Assembly (NCBI RefSeq): GCF_021295395.1
Contig: NZ_JAIWOU010000001.1
Coordinates: 2,051,001 to 2,115,000, forward strand
Length of the DNA stretch: 64,000 bases
Source: Komagataeibacter sp. FNDCR2
Lineage (GTDB): Bacteria; Pseudomonadota; Alphaproteobacteria; Acetobacterales; Acetobacteraceae
Reading direction: 5' to 3'
The position numbers and the translations under genes were made by a program. Shown one piece after another: positions 39,054-48,131 of this stretch. The first letter of the stretch is position 1, and each line of letters opens with the position of its first letter. The notes under the pieces were generated by a model. That model saw only the letters and a program-made list of their open reading frames with translations, made no database searches and was not told the origin of the DNA.

Positions 39054-41618
39054 ATGACGCTTGCTGACGGATCAGGCCGCGATGGCCGGATGGATGAACC
39101 CTCCCGGTCGGGTGCTGGTGGCCCCCGTCGTCCCCGCTACCGGATGGTGCGCTGGCTGGCCGGCACCACGCTGGCCGTGGTGCTGCTGGGCGGCGGCGTG
39201 GGGGGCGTGGTGGCGTGGCGCGAATATGAACGCCTGAGCGAGGGCCTGCCCACTGTCGATGGCCTGCGCACCTACCAGCCGCCGGTGATGAGCCGCCTGT
39301 ATTCCGGTGAGGATCAGGTCATGGCCGAACTGGCGGCCGAGCGCCGCATATTCGTGCCCTACAGCGCCATTCCCGTGCGCGTGCGCAGCGCCTTCCTTGC
39401 CGCCGAGGACCAGAAATTCTTCACCCATGGCGGGGTCGATCCGCTGGCGATCCTGCGCGCGGGCGTGACCGACATGATGATGCACGGCACCAAGCACCGC
39501 CCCATCGGGGCGTCCACCATCACGCAGCAGGTCGCGCGCATCATGCTGCTCGGCTCGAATGCGGTGTCGATGGACCGCAAGATCAAGGAAGCCCTGCTGG
39601 CGATGCGGCTGGAGCAGACGCTGGGCAAGGAACAGATTCTCGAAATCTACCTCAACGAGATCTATCTGGGCGAAGGCGCCTACGGTATCGGCGCCGCGGC
39701 GCAGACCTATTTCAACAAGCCGCTCGACCAGCTTGACAATGCCGAGGCCGCCTTTCTGGGCGCGCTGCCCAAATCGCCCACCAACTATAACCCGCACCGC
39801 TTCGTGCAGGCGGCGACCAACCGGCGCAACTGGGTGCTGGACCGTATGGCCGACCTGCACGACATCACCCCCGAGGAAGCGCGCGCCGCCCAGCAGGAAC
39901 CGCTGGTCCCGGCCAATTTCACCCGCCCCGGCCCGGTGCCCGGCTCCGAATGGTTTGCCGAGGAAGTCCGCCGCGAACTGATCGAACGCTACGGCATCGG
40001 CACCACGATGGAAGGGGGGCTTTCGGTCCATACATCGCTTGATTCCCACCTGCAGCAGGCGGCCACCACGGCGCTGCGCGAGGGCCTGATGCGCTATGAC
40101 CGCGCGCATGGCGGCTGGCGCGGCGCGTTCACGCATATCGACGCGGCCGACGTGGGCGGGGACTGGGCGGGCATGCTTGCGCATGTAACGCCGCCGCCCG
40201 CCATGCTGGAACAGTGGCGCGTGGCGGTGGTGCTGTCCGCCGCCACGGGCCGCGTGGGCTGGCTGGAAGGGCATGATCCCGCCGTGCCCCATACGGGGGA
40301 ACTGCCCGCGCGCGAGCGTGCGTGGATGCATACGGGCAAGGGCTTCCAGACCGGCGATGTCATCATGATCGAGCCGCTGGCCGCTGGCGGCGGCGTGGCC
40401 GTGCGGCAGGTGCCGCAGGTGGAGGGTGCGCTGGCCAGCGTCGATGTCCGCACCGGGCGCGTCGTGGCGATGGTGGGGGGGTGGTCGTTCAAGGCCTCGC
40501 AGTTCAACCGCGCGACACAGGCGGCGCGCCAGCCGGGTTCGTCGTTCAAGCCGTTCGTCTATCTGGCGGCGATGGAAAACGGGATTTCGCCGTCCCAGAA
40601 ATTCGATGATTCACCTGTAAGCTACGGCGAATGGCACCCCAATAACTATGAAAAGGATTTCTGGGGCCCCACCACGCTGCATGACGCGCTGCGTGAATCG
40701 CGCAATCTCGTCACGATCCGCCTCGCCGCCCAGATCGGCATGAAACCCGTGGCTGGTCTGGCGCAGAGCCTTGGCCTTGTCCACTCCATGCCGCTGGTGC
40801 TGCCCGCGGCCCTGGGCGCGGTGGAAACCACCGTAATGCGCGAGGCCGGGGCCTATGCCACCATCGCCAATGGCGGCCGGCTGGTGACGCCCACCCTGAT
40901 TGACGACATCAAGGACCGCAATGGCAACGTCCTGTGGCGGCCCGAGGGACTGGCATGGCAGCCCGACGGCGCCCCCGCGACCGGGCCGCAGATGGCCGAT
41001 ACCCGCCCGCAGGTCGTCTCCGCCGCCAGCGCCAGCCAGATCGTGACGATGATGCAGGATGTCGTGCGCCGGGGCACCGGCGTGCATGCGGGCGCGGGCA
41101 TCGACCGCCCCATCGCGGGCAAGACCGGCACCAGCCAGGATTTCAATGATGCATGGTTTGCCGGTTTCTCCCCCGATCTGGTGACGGTGGTGTGGATCGG
41201 GTATGATACCCCGCAATCTCTGGGCAAGAACGAGACGGGTGGCGTCATTGCCGGTCCGATCTGGAACCAGGTGATGAAGGTGGCGCTGGCCGACCGCCCG
41301 CGTCTTGACTTTCCCGTGCCCGAAGGCGTGCAGCTTGCCCGTTACGATACGGGCATGGGCATGGCGATCGATGCCTTCAAGCCAGGCCAGGCGCCCGGCG
41401 TGAGCGTCGATCTGGGGGCGGGGTCCGGCACGGCGCTGACCGCGGCGGATACCGGGGCCGAGAACATGCCTGATTCCGAGAATGACATGGCGGCCAGCCC
41501 CGGCAATCCCGCCGCCCCTGTCGCGGGGGCGACCTCGGCGGGGCAGCCCGTGGTCCCGTCCGGTCCGGTCGTGGCCCCCGTTTCCGGGGGTGACATCGGC
41601 ATGGGCGGGCTGTATTGA
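39054..41618 (+). CDS. Penicillin-binding protein 1A (bifunctional transglycosylase/transpeptidase)
   Basis: This class A PBP polymerises and cross-links peptidoglycan in the periplasm. The 854-residue protein has a basic cytoplasmic N-terminus and one membrane anchor (about 35-55). The GT51 domain has AEDQKFFTHGGVDP and GASTITQQVAR, and the transpeptidase domain has GSSFKPFVY (serine about residue 494), SRN and KTGTSQDFNDAWFAG. The C-terminal 100 residues are Ala/Pro/Gly-rich and probably disordered. An in-frame ATG at 39090 is an alternative start. It stands 65 bases before prfB. Confidence 0.94.
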   Translation: MTLADGSGRDGRMDEPSRSGAGGPRRPRYRMVRWLAGTTLAVVLLGGGVGGVVAWREYERLSEGLPTVDGLRTYQPPVMSRLYSGEDQVMAELAAERRIFVPYSAIPVRVRSAFLAAEDQKFFTHGGVDPLAILRAGVTDMMMHGTKHRPIGASTITQQVARIMLLGSNAVSMDRKIKEALLAMRLEQTLGKEQILEIYLNEIYLGEGAYGIGAAAQTYFNKPLDQLDNAEAAFLGALPKSPTNYNPHRFVQAATNRRNWVLDRMADLHDITPEEARAAQQEPLVPANFTRPGPVPGSEWFAEEVRRELIERYGIGTTMEGGLSVHTSLDSHLQQAATTALREGLMRYDRAHGGWRGAFTHIDAADVGGDWAGMLAHVTPPPAMLEQWRVAVVLSAATGRVGWLEGHDPAVPHTGELPARERAWMHTGKGFQTGDVIMIEPLAAGGGVAVRQVPQVEGALASVDVRTGRVVAMVGGWSFKASQFNRATQAARQPGSSFKPFVYLAAMENGISPSQKFDDSPVSYGEWHPNNYEKDFWGPTTLHDALRESRNLVTIRLAAQIGMKPVAGLAQSLGLVHSMPLVLPAALGAVETTVMREAGAYATIANGGRLVTPTLIDDIKDRNGNVLWRPEGLAWQPDGAPATGPQMADTRPQVVSAASASQIVTMMQDVVRRGTGVHAGAGIDRPIAGKTGTSQDFNDAWFAGFSPDLVTVVWIGYDTPQSLGKNETGGVIAGPIWNQVMKVALADRPRLDFPVPEGVQLARYDTGMGMAIDAFKPGQAPGVSVDLGAGSGTALTAADTGAENMPDSENDMAASPGNPAAPVAGATSAGQPVVPSGPVVAPVSGGDIGMGGLY

Positions 41619-41683
41619 CGCCCATTGCCGGGCATGACGGCGTGCATGCCCGAACAGTTTACCGTTGACCAAGGAGCAAGCCC

Positions 41684-42815
41684 ATGTCCGCCGAGACAGA
41701 GGCCCTGAACGACCAGATCAAGCAGTCGGTGGCGCTGCTGAGGAGGCATCTTTGACTGGGATGTCGCAATCGACCGCCTCGCGGAACTGAACAACCGGGC
41801 CGAAGACCCCGAACTGTGGAACGATTCGGAAGCCGCGCAGAAACTCATGCGCGAGCGTACGATGCTGGCCAACCAGATCGAGGGCGTGCAGCGGCTTGAA
41901 ACCGATGTGAACGATACGCTCGAACTGGTTGAACTGGCGGAGATGGAAGGCGACGAGGCCGTCGTGGCCGAGGCGGTCGGCGCGCTGCGGGCCCTGGCGG
42001 AAGAAGCCAAGCGCCGTGAGACGGAAAGCCTGCTTTCGGGTGAGGCGGACAGCAATGACTGCTATCTGGAAGTCAATGCGGGCGCAGGCGGGACGGAGGC
42101 GCAGGACTGGGCGGAGATGCTGCTGCGCATGTACACCCGCTGGGCCGAGCAGCATGGCTACAAGGTCACGATGATGGAAAGCTCGGAGGGCGAGCAGGCC
42201 GGCATCAAGTCCGCCACCATCCAGGTTTCCGGCCCCAACGCCTATGGCTGGCTCAAGACCGAGGCGGGCGTGCACCGGCTGGTCCGTATCTCCCCATTCG
42301 ACGCGGCGGCGCGGCGGCAGACCTCGTTCGCATCCGTATGGGTCTATCCGGTGGTGGACGATTCCATCGAGATCGAGATCAACGAGGCCGACCTGCGGGT
42401 CGATACGTTCCGTGCCTCGGGCGCGGGCGGCCAGCATGTCAACAAGACGGAATCGGCCATCCGCATCACCCACATCCCCACGGGCATCGTGGTGGCCTGC
42501 CAGACCGACCGCTCGCAGCACCGCAACCGCGCCACCGCCATGACCATGCTCAAGGCGCGTATGTACGAGCAGGAACTGCAAAAGCGCGAGGCCGCCGCCG
42601 CCCAGACCGAGGCGAACAAGACCGATATCGGCTGGGGGCACCAGATCCGCTCCTACGTCCTTGCGCCCTACCAGCTGGTCAAGGATCTGCGCACCAATGT
42701 CGAGAAAACCAATCCCGACGCCATTCTGGATGGGGATATCGACGACTTCATGGCCGCGGCACTCGCGGCCCGTGTCGGGGCCACCCGGTCGGAGGCCAGC
42801 GCCCAGGCCCAGTGA
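41684..42815 (+). CDS. prfB: Peptide chain release factor 2 with programmed +1 frameshift
   Basis: RF2 terminates translation at UGA and UAA. The first 23 codons run from ATG 41684 to CTT; the in-frame TGA at 41753 is bypassed by a +1 shift into GAC at 41754, giving a 376-residue protein. The shift site has the classical layout: an internal AGGAGG at 41741, CAT, then CTTTGAC. The body carries the SPF anticodon-mimic motif ([12 protein letters not shown]) and the catalytic GGQ ([14 protein letters not shown]). RF2 thereby controls its own synthesis. The shift is a regulatory feature, not a sequencing error. A terminator follows. Confidence 0.96.
41741..41756 (+). promoter_or_regulatory. prfB +1 ribosomal frameshift signal
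   Basis: AGGAGG, a three-base spacer, then CTTTGAC. The internal Shine-Dalgarno-like hexamer, the slippery CTT, the poorly terminated TGA and the following C match the prfB signal known from most bacteria. Confidence 0.95.
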
Positions 42816-42851
42816 GCGGGCCAGTGAGCGGCCCCGTACCCCTGTTTTCCA

Positions 42852-42880
42852 CCCGCGGCCCCTGGTCGCGGGTTTTTTTT
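42852..42880 (+). terminator. Intrinsic terminator of prfB
   Basis: CCCGCG and CGCGGG form a six-bp stem around nine bases, followed by eight Ts, about 37 bases after the stop. Confidence 0.88.
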
Positions 42881-42900
42881 ATGTTCCGGGTCGGATCATT

Positions 42901-42929
42901 GTTACGTAATAATAAATTTGTTTCGTAAC
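42901..42929. promoter_or_regulatory. Inverted repeat in the tonB-exbB promoter region
   Basis: GTTACG and CGTAAC flank a 17-base AT-rich spacer in a strikingly AT-rich patch about 120 bases before the TonB-like gene. TonB systems are often iron-regulated and a Fur-family gene is encoded at 51.3 kb, but this is not a clear Fur box. Confidence 0.3.
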
Positions 42930-43045
42930 TGCCGCATAACATGCTTGACACGCATGGCCCGACCACGCCCAATTCACGCTCTGGCAATCAATGGCGGGCA
43001 GGCCACGCGCGGGGTGTCGCGTGGCGGCGGGGAAACGGGAACGGC

Positions 43046-43396
43046 ATGTGGTCTGACGAAGTCATGGGGATGGATTACGCGGCGCGGCAGCGGCGACGCA
43101 CGCCATATGTGCGTATCATTGGCGTGATCGTCCTCATTCATGTCGTCGCCGTGTCGGTGCTGGCCTACGGGCTGCGCCCCAAGGCCACGCCCATGTTCCC
43201 CACCCCCTACCGTCCGCTGCCGCCCCTGACTGTCCGGATTATCCGTGAACCGCTGCCCGCCGCGCCGCCAGCCCCCCGGCTTGGGCCCCCGGTCATGATC
43301 CAGCCGGTGGTTCCCGTCATTCCCGCACCGCATATCGGGCGTGACAGGCGTGTGCATCAGCCGGAAATTGTTCCGAATTCGATACAGGCGGATTGA
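43046..43396 (+). CDS. Short TonB-like membrane protein
   Basis: The 116-residue protein has a basic cytoplasmic N-terminus and one membrane segment (about 25-45, IIGVIVLIHVVAVSVLAYGL, with the histidine seen in TonB helices). A Pro-rich region (TPYRPLPPLTVRIIREPLP) follows. It ends there and lacks the C-terminal domain that contacts outer-membrane receptors. It precedes exbB, so it is probably an energy-transducer component or a truncated TonB. The start is uncertain: ATGs at 43064 and 43070 are alternatives; 43046 has a purine-rich stretch upstream. Confidence 0.65.
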   Translation: MWSDEVMGMDYAARQRRRTPYVRIIGVIVLIHVVAVSVLAYGLRPKATPMFPTPYRPLPPLTVRIIREPLPAAPPAPRLGPPVMIQPVVPVIPAPHIGRDRRVHQPEIVPNSIQAD

Positions 43397-43478
43397 TTTT
43401 CAATGTCCGGGCTGGTCAGATGGCAACCAGGATTTGCAGGCCCGAGCGTGGCCTTATTCGTCAGAGGATTTCATGTAA

Positions 43479-44249
43479 ATGACCCGACACCATCGTAATA
43501 TTGCCGTCGCAGCCGCGCTGCTGACCGCACTGCCGGCGTTTGCGTACGCAAAAACCGGCGGCGCGGCCGAAGCCAACCCGTACGGGCTGGAAGCGTTGTG
43601 GACGAATGGTGACTTCATCGCCCGCACCGTGCTGCTGATCATGGTCGTGATGTCTGTCGGGACATGGTACATCATGCTGTCCAAATTCGTCGAACAGGCC
43701 CGCATGATGAAGGCGGCGAAGGAAGTGAAGGCGAAATTCTGGCAGGCGGCCGACATACGCCAGGGCGCGGCCCAGCTCGATACCGCATCCCCGTTCCGCT
43801 ATATCGCCGATAGCGGCATCAAGGCCGCCGAACACCATGAAGGCACGATGCAGGAATCCATCGACCTGCATTCGTGGACCTCGATGTCCATCCAGCGCTC
43901 GGTGGACTTCATCCAGAACCGCCTGCAGGGCGGGCTTGCCTTCCTTGGGACGGTGGGGTCCACCTCGCCGTTCGTGGGTCTGTTCGGCACGGTCTGGGGC
44001 ATCTACCACGCGCTGACGGCCATCGGCATCGCGGGGCAGGCCTCGATCGACAAGGTGGCCGGTCCGGTGGGTGAATCCCTGATCATGACTGCCATCGGCC
44101 TTGGCACCGCGGTGCCGGCGGTGCTGGGCTACAACATGCTGGTGCGCCGCAACAAGGGCGCGATGGATGAGGTGCGTGACTTCGCGGCGGATGTGCAGTC
44201 GATCCTGATTGGCGGCTACCGCCATGAATCGCACGACGTGGCGGAATAG
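43479..44249 (+). CDS. exbB: ExbB/TolQ/MotA-family proton channel
   Basis: ExbB forms the proton-conducting motor that energises TonB. The 256-residue protein has a signal-like N-terminal segment (IAVAAALLTALPAFAYA) and a first helix (ARTVLLIMVVMSVGTWYIML). The conserved pair of helices follows, with LAFLGTVGSTSPFVGLFGTVWG and IGLGTAVPAVLGYNML. GAGGA lies about ten bases before the ATG. No ExbD-type gene follows; a TPR-like protein does. The subunit that normally supplies the motor's aspartate must be encoded elsewhere. Confidence 0.9.
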   Translation: MTRHHRNIAVAAALLTALPAFAYAKTGGAAEANPYGLEALWTNGDFIARTVLLIMVVMSVGTWYIMLSKFVEQARMMKAAKEVKAKFWQAADIRQGAAQLDTASPFRYIADSGIKAAEHHEGTMQESIDLHSWTSMSIQRSVDFIQNRLQGGLAFLGTVGSTSPFVGLFGTVWGIYHALTAIGIAGQASIDKVAGPVGESLIMTAIGLGTAVPAVLGYNMLVRRNKGAMDEVRDFAADVQSILIGGYRHESHDVAE

Positions 44250-44286
44250 ATTTTCAGACCATATGTGATCCGCGTTCAGGTTATGG

Positions 44287-44318
44287 CACGGCAGGCACGC
44301 ATGGCGTGGCCTGCCGTG
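44287..44318. other. Long hairpin between exbB and the TPR-like gene
   Basis: CACGGCAGGCACGC pairs with GCGTGGCCTGCCGTG through 14 pairs with one bulged base and a three-base loop. Only two Ts follow, so it is either a weak terminator or an mRNA stability/processing element that could let exbB be expressed above its neighbour. Confidence 0.5.
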
Positions 44319-44417
44319 TTCGGGTCGGGCGGCGGATTGATTGATGGGCGGCGCGGGTCCATCGTGACGCCCTGGCCGATCACTCGGGCCATGACCCGTT
44401 CATGGAAGGATATCCAG

Positions 44418-45677
44418 TTGAAAAACATCACATCCAAATCGCTGTTCCGGCGGCAGGGGCGCCTGCTGGCCGGGGTCATGACGGTGGCGCTGGCGGGCGT
44501 GACGGCCCTGCCGCCGCAGGCCGCGCATGCGGCCGATGTGCTGGGGCAGCAGGTGGGCACGGCGCTCCAGCAGGCCCAGACCGCGCTGGCCGCCCATAAA
44601 TACCCGCAGGCCATGACGGCGATTGATGAAGCGGACAAGGTCGCGGGCAAGAGCGATTACGAATCCTACACCATCGAGCAGATGCGCGCCGCCGTTGCCG
44701 CGCAGTCCGGCAATGTTCCGGTGGCGATCTCGGCCTATGACAGGCTGATCGCATCCCCCCGCACCCCGGCGGCGACAAAGGAACAGATGGCGCTGGCCGA
44801 AGGCAGCATGGCCTTTACCGCAAAGAATTATCCGCAGGCCATTGCCGTGACGGAGAAATACATCAAGGCGGGCGGCAAGAACCCGCAGATGCTGACCATC
44901 CTGATCCAGTCCTATTACCTGCAACATGATTTCGCCAACGCGGCGCGCGTGCAGCAGGCGCAGATCGACGCCGCGATCAAGGCGGGTGGCAAGCCGACGG
45001 AAAACCAGCTCCAGCTTCTTGCCGCCTGTCAGGCGCAGTTGCGTGACAATGCGGGCCTGACCCACACCTATGTCCAGCTCGCCACCTATTACCCCAAGCC
45101 GGATTACTGGGCGCAGGTGGTCCATTCCGTGCTGAGCAACCCGAACATGGCGCCCGCCCTGCGGCTGGATATCGACCGCGTGCGGCTGGAGGCCGGGCTG
45201 GTCAAGACCTCGGCCGAATATATGGATATCGCCGAACTGGCCCTGCAGGCCGGACTGCCGCAACTGGGGCTGGATATCCTCAATCAGGGTTATGCCAGCG
45301 GCGTGCTGGGTCATGACGCCAATGCCCCGCGCACGGACCGCCTGAAGGCGCTGGTGAGTCAGAACGCGACGCAGGCCAAGGCGGCGCTGGACACCACGGC
45401 GGCGCAGGCCACCACGGGCAATGCGATGCTGACGGCGGGGTACAACTATGTCCTGTCCGGTCAGGCGGACAAGGGGCTGGCCCTGATGAAGCAGGGGCTC
45501 GCCAAGGCCCCCACGGATGTGAACATCGGCCGCCTGCATCTGGGCCTGGCGCAGGCCGCAGCCGGGCAGAAGGCGGATGCCATCGCCACGCTCGACAGCG
45601 TGGGCGGCACCAATGGCGCGCGCGACATCGCGCAGTTCTGGGTGCTGAAACTGGGCGCCGCCCCCGCCGCGCACTGA
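44418..45677 (+). CDS. Secreted TPR-like repeat protein, exbB-linked
   Basis: The 419-residue product has a signal peptide (LAGVMTVALAGVTALPPQAAHA). Helical repeats follow with TPR character (AQTALAAHKYPQAMTAIDEADK, GSMAFTAKNYPQAIAVTEKYI, YVLSGQADKGLALMKQGLAKAP). It is therefore likely a periplasmic scaffold. The start chosen is TTG at 44418 with GGAAGGA seven bases upstream; in-frame starts further upstream (44391, 44265) would disrupt the signal peptide. Its position after tonB-like and exbB suggests a role in energised uptake across the outer membrane, which is inference. Confidence 0.75.
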   Translation: MKNITSKSLFRRQGRLLAGVMTVALAGVTALPPQAAHAADVLGQQVGTALQQAQTALAAHKYPQAMTAIDEADKVAGKSDYESYTIEQMRAAVAAQSGNVPVAISAYDRLIASPRTPAATKEQMALAEGSMAFTAKNYPQAIAVTEKYIKAGGKNPQMLTILIQSYYLQHDFANAARVQQAQIDAAIKAGGKPTENQLQLLAACQAQLRDNAGLTHTYVQLATYYPKPDYWAQVVHSVLSNPNMAPALRLDIDRVRLEAGLVKTSAEYMDIAELALQAGLPQLGLDILNQGYASGVLGHDANAPRTDRLKALVSQNATQAKAALDTTAAQATTGNAMLTAGYNYVLSGQADKGLALMKQGLAKAPTDVNIGRLHLGLAQAAAGQKADAIATLDSVGGTNGARDIAQFWVLKLGAAPAAH

Positions 45678-45700
45678 ACGGCCAGCGTGTCACGACTGGC

Positions 45701-45726
45701 GGGGCGTCGGAGGGATCCGGCGCCCC
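45701..45726. terminator. Hairpin, possible terminator of the tonB-exbB-TPR unit
   Basis: GGGGCGTCGG pairs with CCGGCGCCCC through ten pairs (one G-T) around six bases. Only a short T stretch follows, so termination may be weak. Confidence 0.5.
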
Positions 45727-45831
45727 GTTATGGTTTCAGGCCCGGGCGGGACAGACATTTTATGACATGAACGATGGTCTTATCCCGCCCCGATGCGTTG
45801 GATATGCTGCTGCTGTCGCTTGAATGGCGTC

Positions 45832-46638
45832 ATGACTGCCCCGAACACGAACATGGCCGAGAGAATGACACAGATACCCGCCACCGCCGATCTGCCCGCC
45901 CGTATCCTGGTGGTGGAAGATGACCCCGGCATGCGCACCCTGATCGTCCGTGCGCTGCAGGGCGACGGCTACCGGGTGCGGGGTGTGCAGGGGGGGCCGG
46001 AAATGTGGGATGCGCTGAAGGTGCAGGCAGCCGACCTCATCATTCTGGATGTCATGCTGCCGGGCACCAACGGGCTTGACCTGTGCCGCAGCCTGCGCGC
46101 GCGCGCCGATCCCCTTGGCCCCGATGAGCAGCCGCTGAGGGAAGTGCCGGTTATTATCGTCTCCGCGCGCGGCGAGGAACTGGACCGCGTGCAGGGGCTG
46201 GAACTGGGGGCCGATGATTACGTCCCCAAGCCCTTTGGCCAGAAGGAACTGCTGGCGCGGGTACGCGCGGTGCTGCGGCGGCGCGGCGGCGGGGTCACCA
46301 CGCCCAGCGCCGGGCGCCCGCGCAAGGAAACCGTGCGCTTTTCCGGTTGGACGCTGGATCTGAGGCGGCGGGAACTGACCGACCCGGCGGGTAGTGCCGT
46401 GGAAATATCGGGGGCCGAACACGACCTGCTCACCAGCTTTCTGGACAATCCGCAGCGCGTGATCGGGCGTGACCGGCTGCTTGAACTCTCGCGCACCCGG
46501 CTGGGCGATGTGTCGGACCGGAGCGTGGACGTGCTGGTCAGCCGCCTGCGCCGCAAGCTGGGGCCGGATTCGGATGGCCTGATCCGCACCGTGCGCGGCA
46601 TGGGATATATCTTTACCGCCGAGGTCGAACGGGTCTGA
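45832..46638 (+). CDS. OmpR-family two-component response regulator
   Basis: The 268-residue protein has a receiver domain with VVEDDPGM, the phosphoacceptor aspartate in LIILDVMLPGTNG, the threonine/serine position in IIVSARG, and the lysine in KPFG. The OmpR-type winged helix follows, with SVDVLVSRLRRKLG and IRTVRGMGYIF. It precedes its kinase by eight bases. The start is uncertain, with ATGs at 45832, 45853 and 45865 in frame. The signal and targets are unknown, but the OmpR/EnvZ layout suggests an envelope or osmotic cue. Confidence 0.9.
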   Translation: MTAPNTNMAERMTQIPATADLPARILVVEDDPGMRTLIVRALQGDGYRVRGVQGGPEMWDALKVQAADLIILDVMLPGTNGLDLCRSLRARADPLGPDEQPLREVPVIIVSARGEELDRVQGLELGADDYVPKPFGQKELLARVRAVLRRRGGGVTTPSAGRPRKETVRFSGWTLDLRRRELTDPAGSAVEISGAEHDLLTSFLDNPQRVIGRDRLLELSRTRLGDVSDRSVDVLVSRLRRKLGPDSDGLIRTVRGMGYIFTAEVERV

Positions 46639-46646
46639 CGCGCGAC

Positions 46647-48026
46647 ATGGGGCAGGATGCGACGCCGCCGGCGCGTCCGGCGGTTCCCGTGACGCGGCGC
46701 ATCACGCTGTGGCCGCGCGGGCTGGTCGGGCGCGTCATGTTCGTGCTGCTGGCGGCGGTGGCGCTCGTCTTTATCGGCAGTTCCGTTTTTTATGAGGAAG
46801 CCGAGACCTACACCATAGACGACGCCCAGCTGGAACAGGTGGGGGAGCGGCTGGTGATCGACGCCCGCGTGCTGGCCGCCACCCCCACATCGCAGCGCAT
46901 GGTGCTGGCGGCCATGCTTTCCACCGGGGATCTGACGGTGGACTGGCGCACCCAGACGCAGCAGGGGATGATGAAGGGGGAATCCCCCTCGCTGCGCAAG
47001 CTGCATGACCGCATGGCGGGACCGCTGACCGCCCTGCAGGGCGATGCGCTGAACCTGTCGGGCACCATAGCCGAGACGACGGACGTGCGCGGCACGCTGC
47101 GCCTGCCCGATGGCAGTTACATGGGGTTTCTGGCCCCGGACATCCTGCAACCCCACCACATGCGGCGCGGCCTGCTCTCGGCGGCGATTCTGGCGGGGGC
47201 CGTGCTGCTGGCGGCGGGGATGCTGGTGCGCGCATTGAGCATGCCGCTGCGCGCGCTGGCCGATGTGGCCGATACGGTCGGCTCGGGCCGGTGGGTGCCG
47301 CTGGCCGACAAGGGTCCGCGTGAGGTGCGGTACCTCGCCCATGCCATCAACAAGATGCAGGATCGCATCAACCGCCTGATCACCGACCGCACCGAAGCCC
47401 TGGCCGCCGTATCGCATGACCTGCGCACGCCGCTGGCCCGCCTGCGGCTGCGCGCCGGATTCCTGGACGACCCGGCGGCCCAGCAGGAAATCGAGGCCGA
47501 TGTCACGGAAATGGAGGCCATGATCGCGGGGGTGCTGGCCTATCTGTCGGGGGAGAAGGATCCCGAACCCGCGCGCCCGGTCAACGTGGCCTCGATTCTC
47601 GCGACACGGGTGGATGACGAAGCCGATCAGGGCCGCGATGTGACCTATGACGGCCCCGATCAGGCGCAGGCCGTGGTGCGCCCGCTGGCCATGAAGCGGG
47701 TGATGGGCAATCTGATTGACAATGCCGTGAACTATGGGGGCAACGCCCATGTCAGCCTGCGGGTGACGGAGCATGCGCTGTGCATCCGCGTGGAGGATGA
47801 CGGCCCCGGCCTGCCGGAGGCCGAGATCGGTCGTGTCACCACGCCCTTCTACCGTGTGGAAGGCTCGCGTTCGCGCAGTACGGGCGGGCTGGGGCTGGGG
47901 CTTGCGATCGTCAGCCGCGAGGTGGCGCGGGACGGCGGACAGTTCCGCCTGTTCAACCGGCCACAGGGCGGTTTGTGCGCCGAAATTGTCCTGCCCCGCA
48001 ATGCCGTGATACGGCAGGGCGCCTAA
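46647..48026 (+). CDS. EnvZ-like sensor histidine kinase
   Basis: The 459-residue inner-membrane kinase has two membrane helices (about 25-50 and 172-195) flanking a periplasmic domain of about 120 residues. HAMP and dimerisation segments follow, with the phosphoacceptor histidine in AVSHDLRTPLARLRLR. The ATPase domain shows the N box NLIDNAVNYG, DDGPGLP, and GGLGLGLAIV. It is paired with the upstream response regulator in one unit. The periplasmic sensor domain is not recognised. Confidence 0.92.
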   Translation: MGQDATPPARPAVPVTRRITLWPRGLVGRVMFVLLAAVALVFIGSSVFYEEAETYTIDDAQLEQVGERLVIDARVLAATPTSQRMVLAAMLSTGDLTVDWRTQTQQGMMKGESPSLRKLHDRMAGPLTALQGDALNLSGTIAETTDVRGTLRLPDGSYMGFLAPDILQPHHMRRGLLSAAILAGAVLLAAGMLVRALSMPLRALADVADTVGSGRWVPLADKGPREVRYLAHAINKMQDRINRLITDRTEALAAVSHDLRTPLARLRLRAGFLDDPAAQQEIEADVTEMEAMIAGVLAYLSGEKDPEPARPVNVASILATRVDDEADQGRDVTYDGPDQAQAVVRPLAMKRVMGNLIDNAVNYGGNAHVSLRVTEHALCIRVEDDGPGLPEAEIGRVTTPFYRVEGSRSRSTGGLGLGLAIVSREVARDGGQFRLFNRPQGGLCAEIVLPRNAVIRQGA

Positions 48027-48131
48027 ACGCGACCGCCTGGGGTTGGATTTGCCGCCGGGTCGATCATATAACAGGACTGGGAAAGTACTTTTGCATCTTT
48101 TCCCGTCCCGTCATGTCTGGAAGACCGAGCA

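Noticed and set aside
41753-41755. In-frame stop in prfB suggesting a pseudogene or sequencing error
   Set aside because: The surrounding AGGAGG and CTTTGAC match the conserved programmed frameshift, so the gene is intact.
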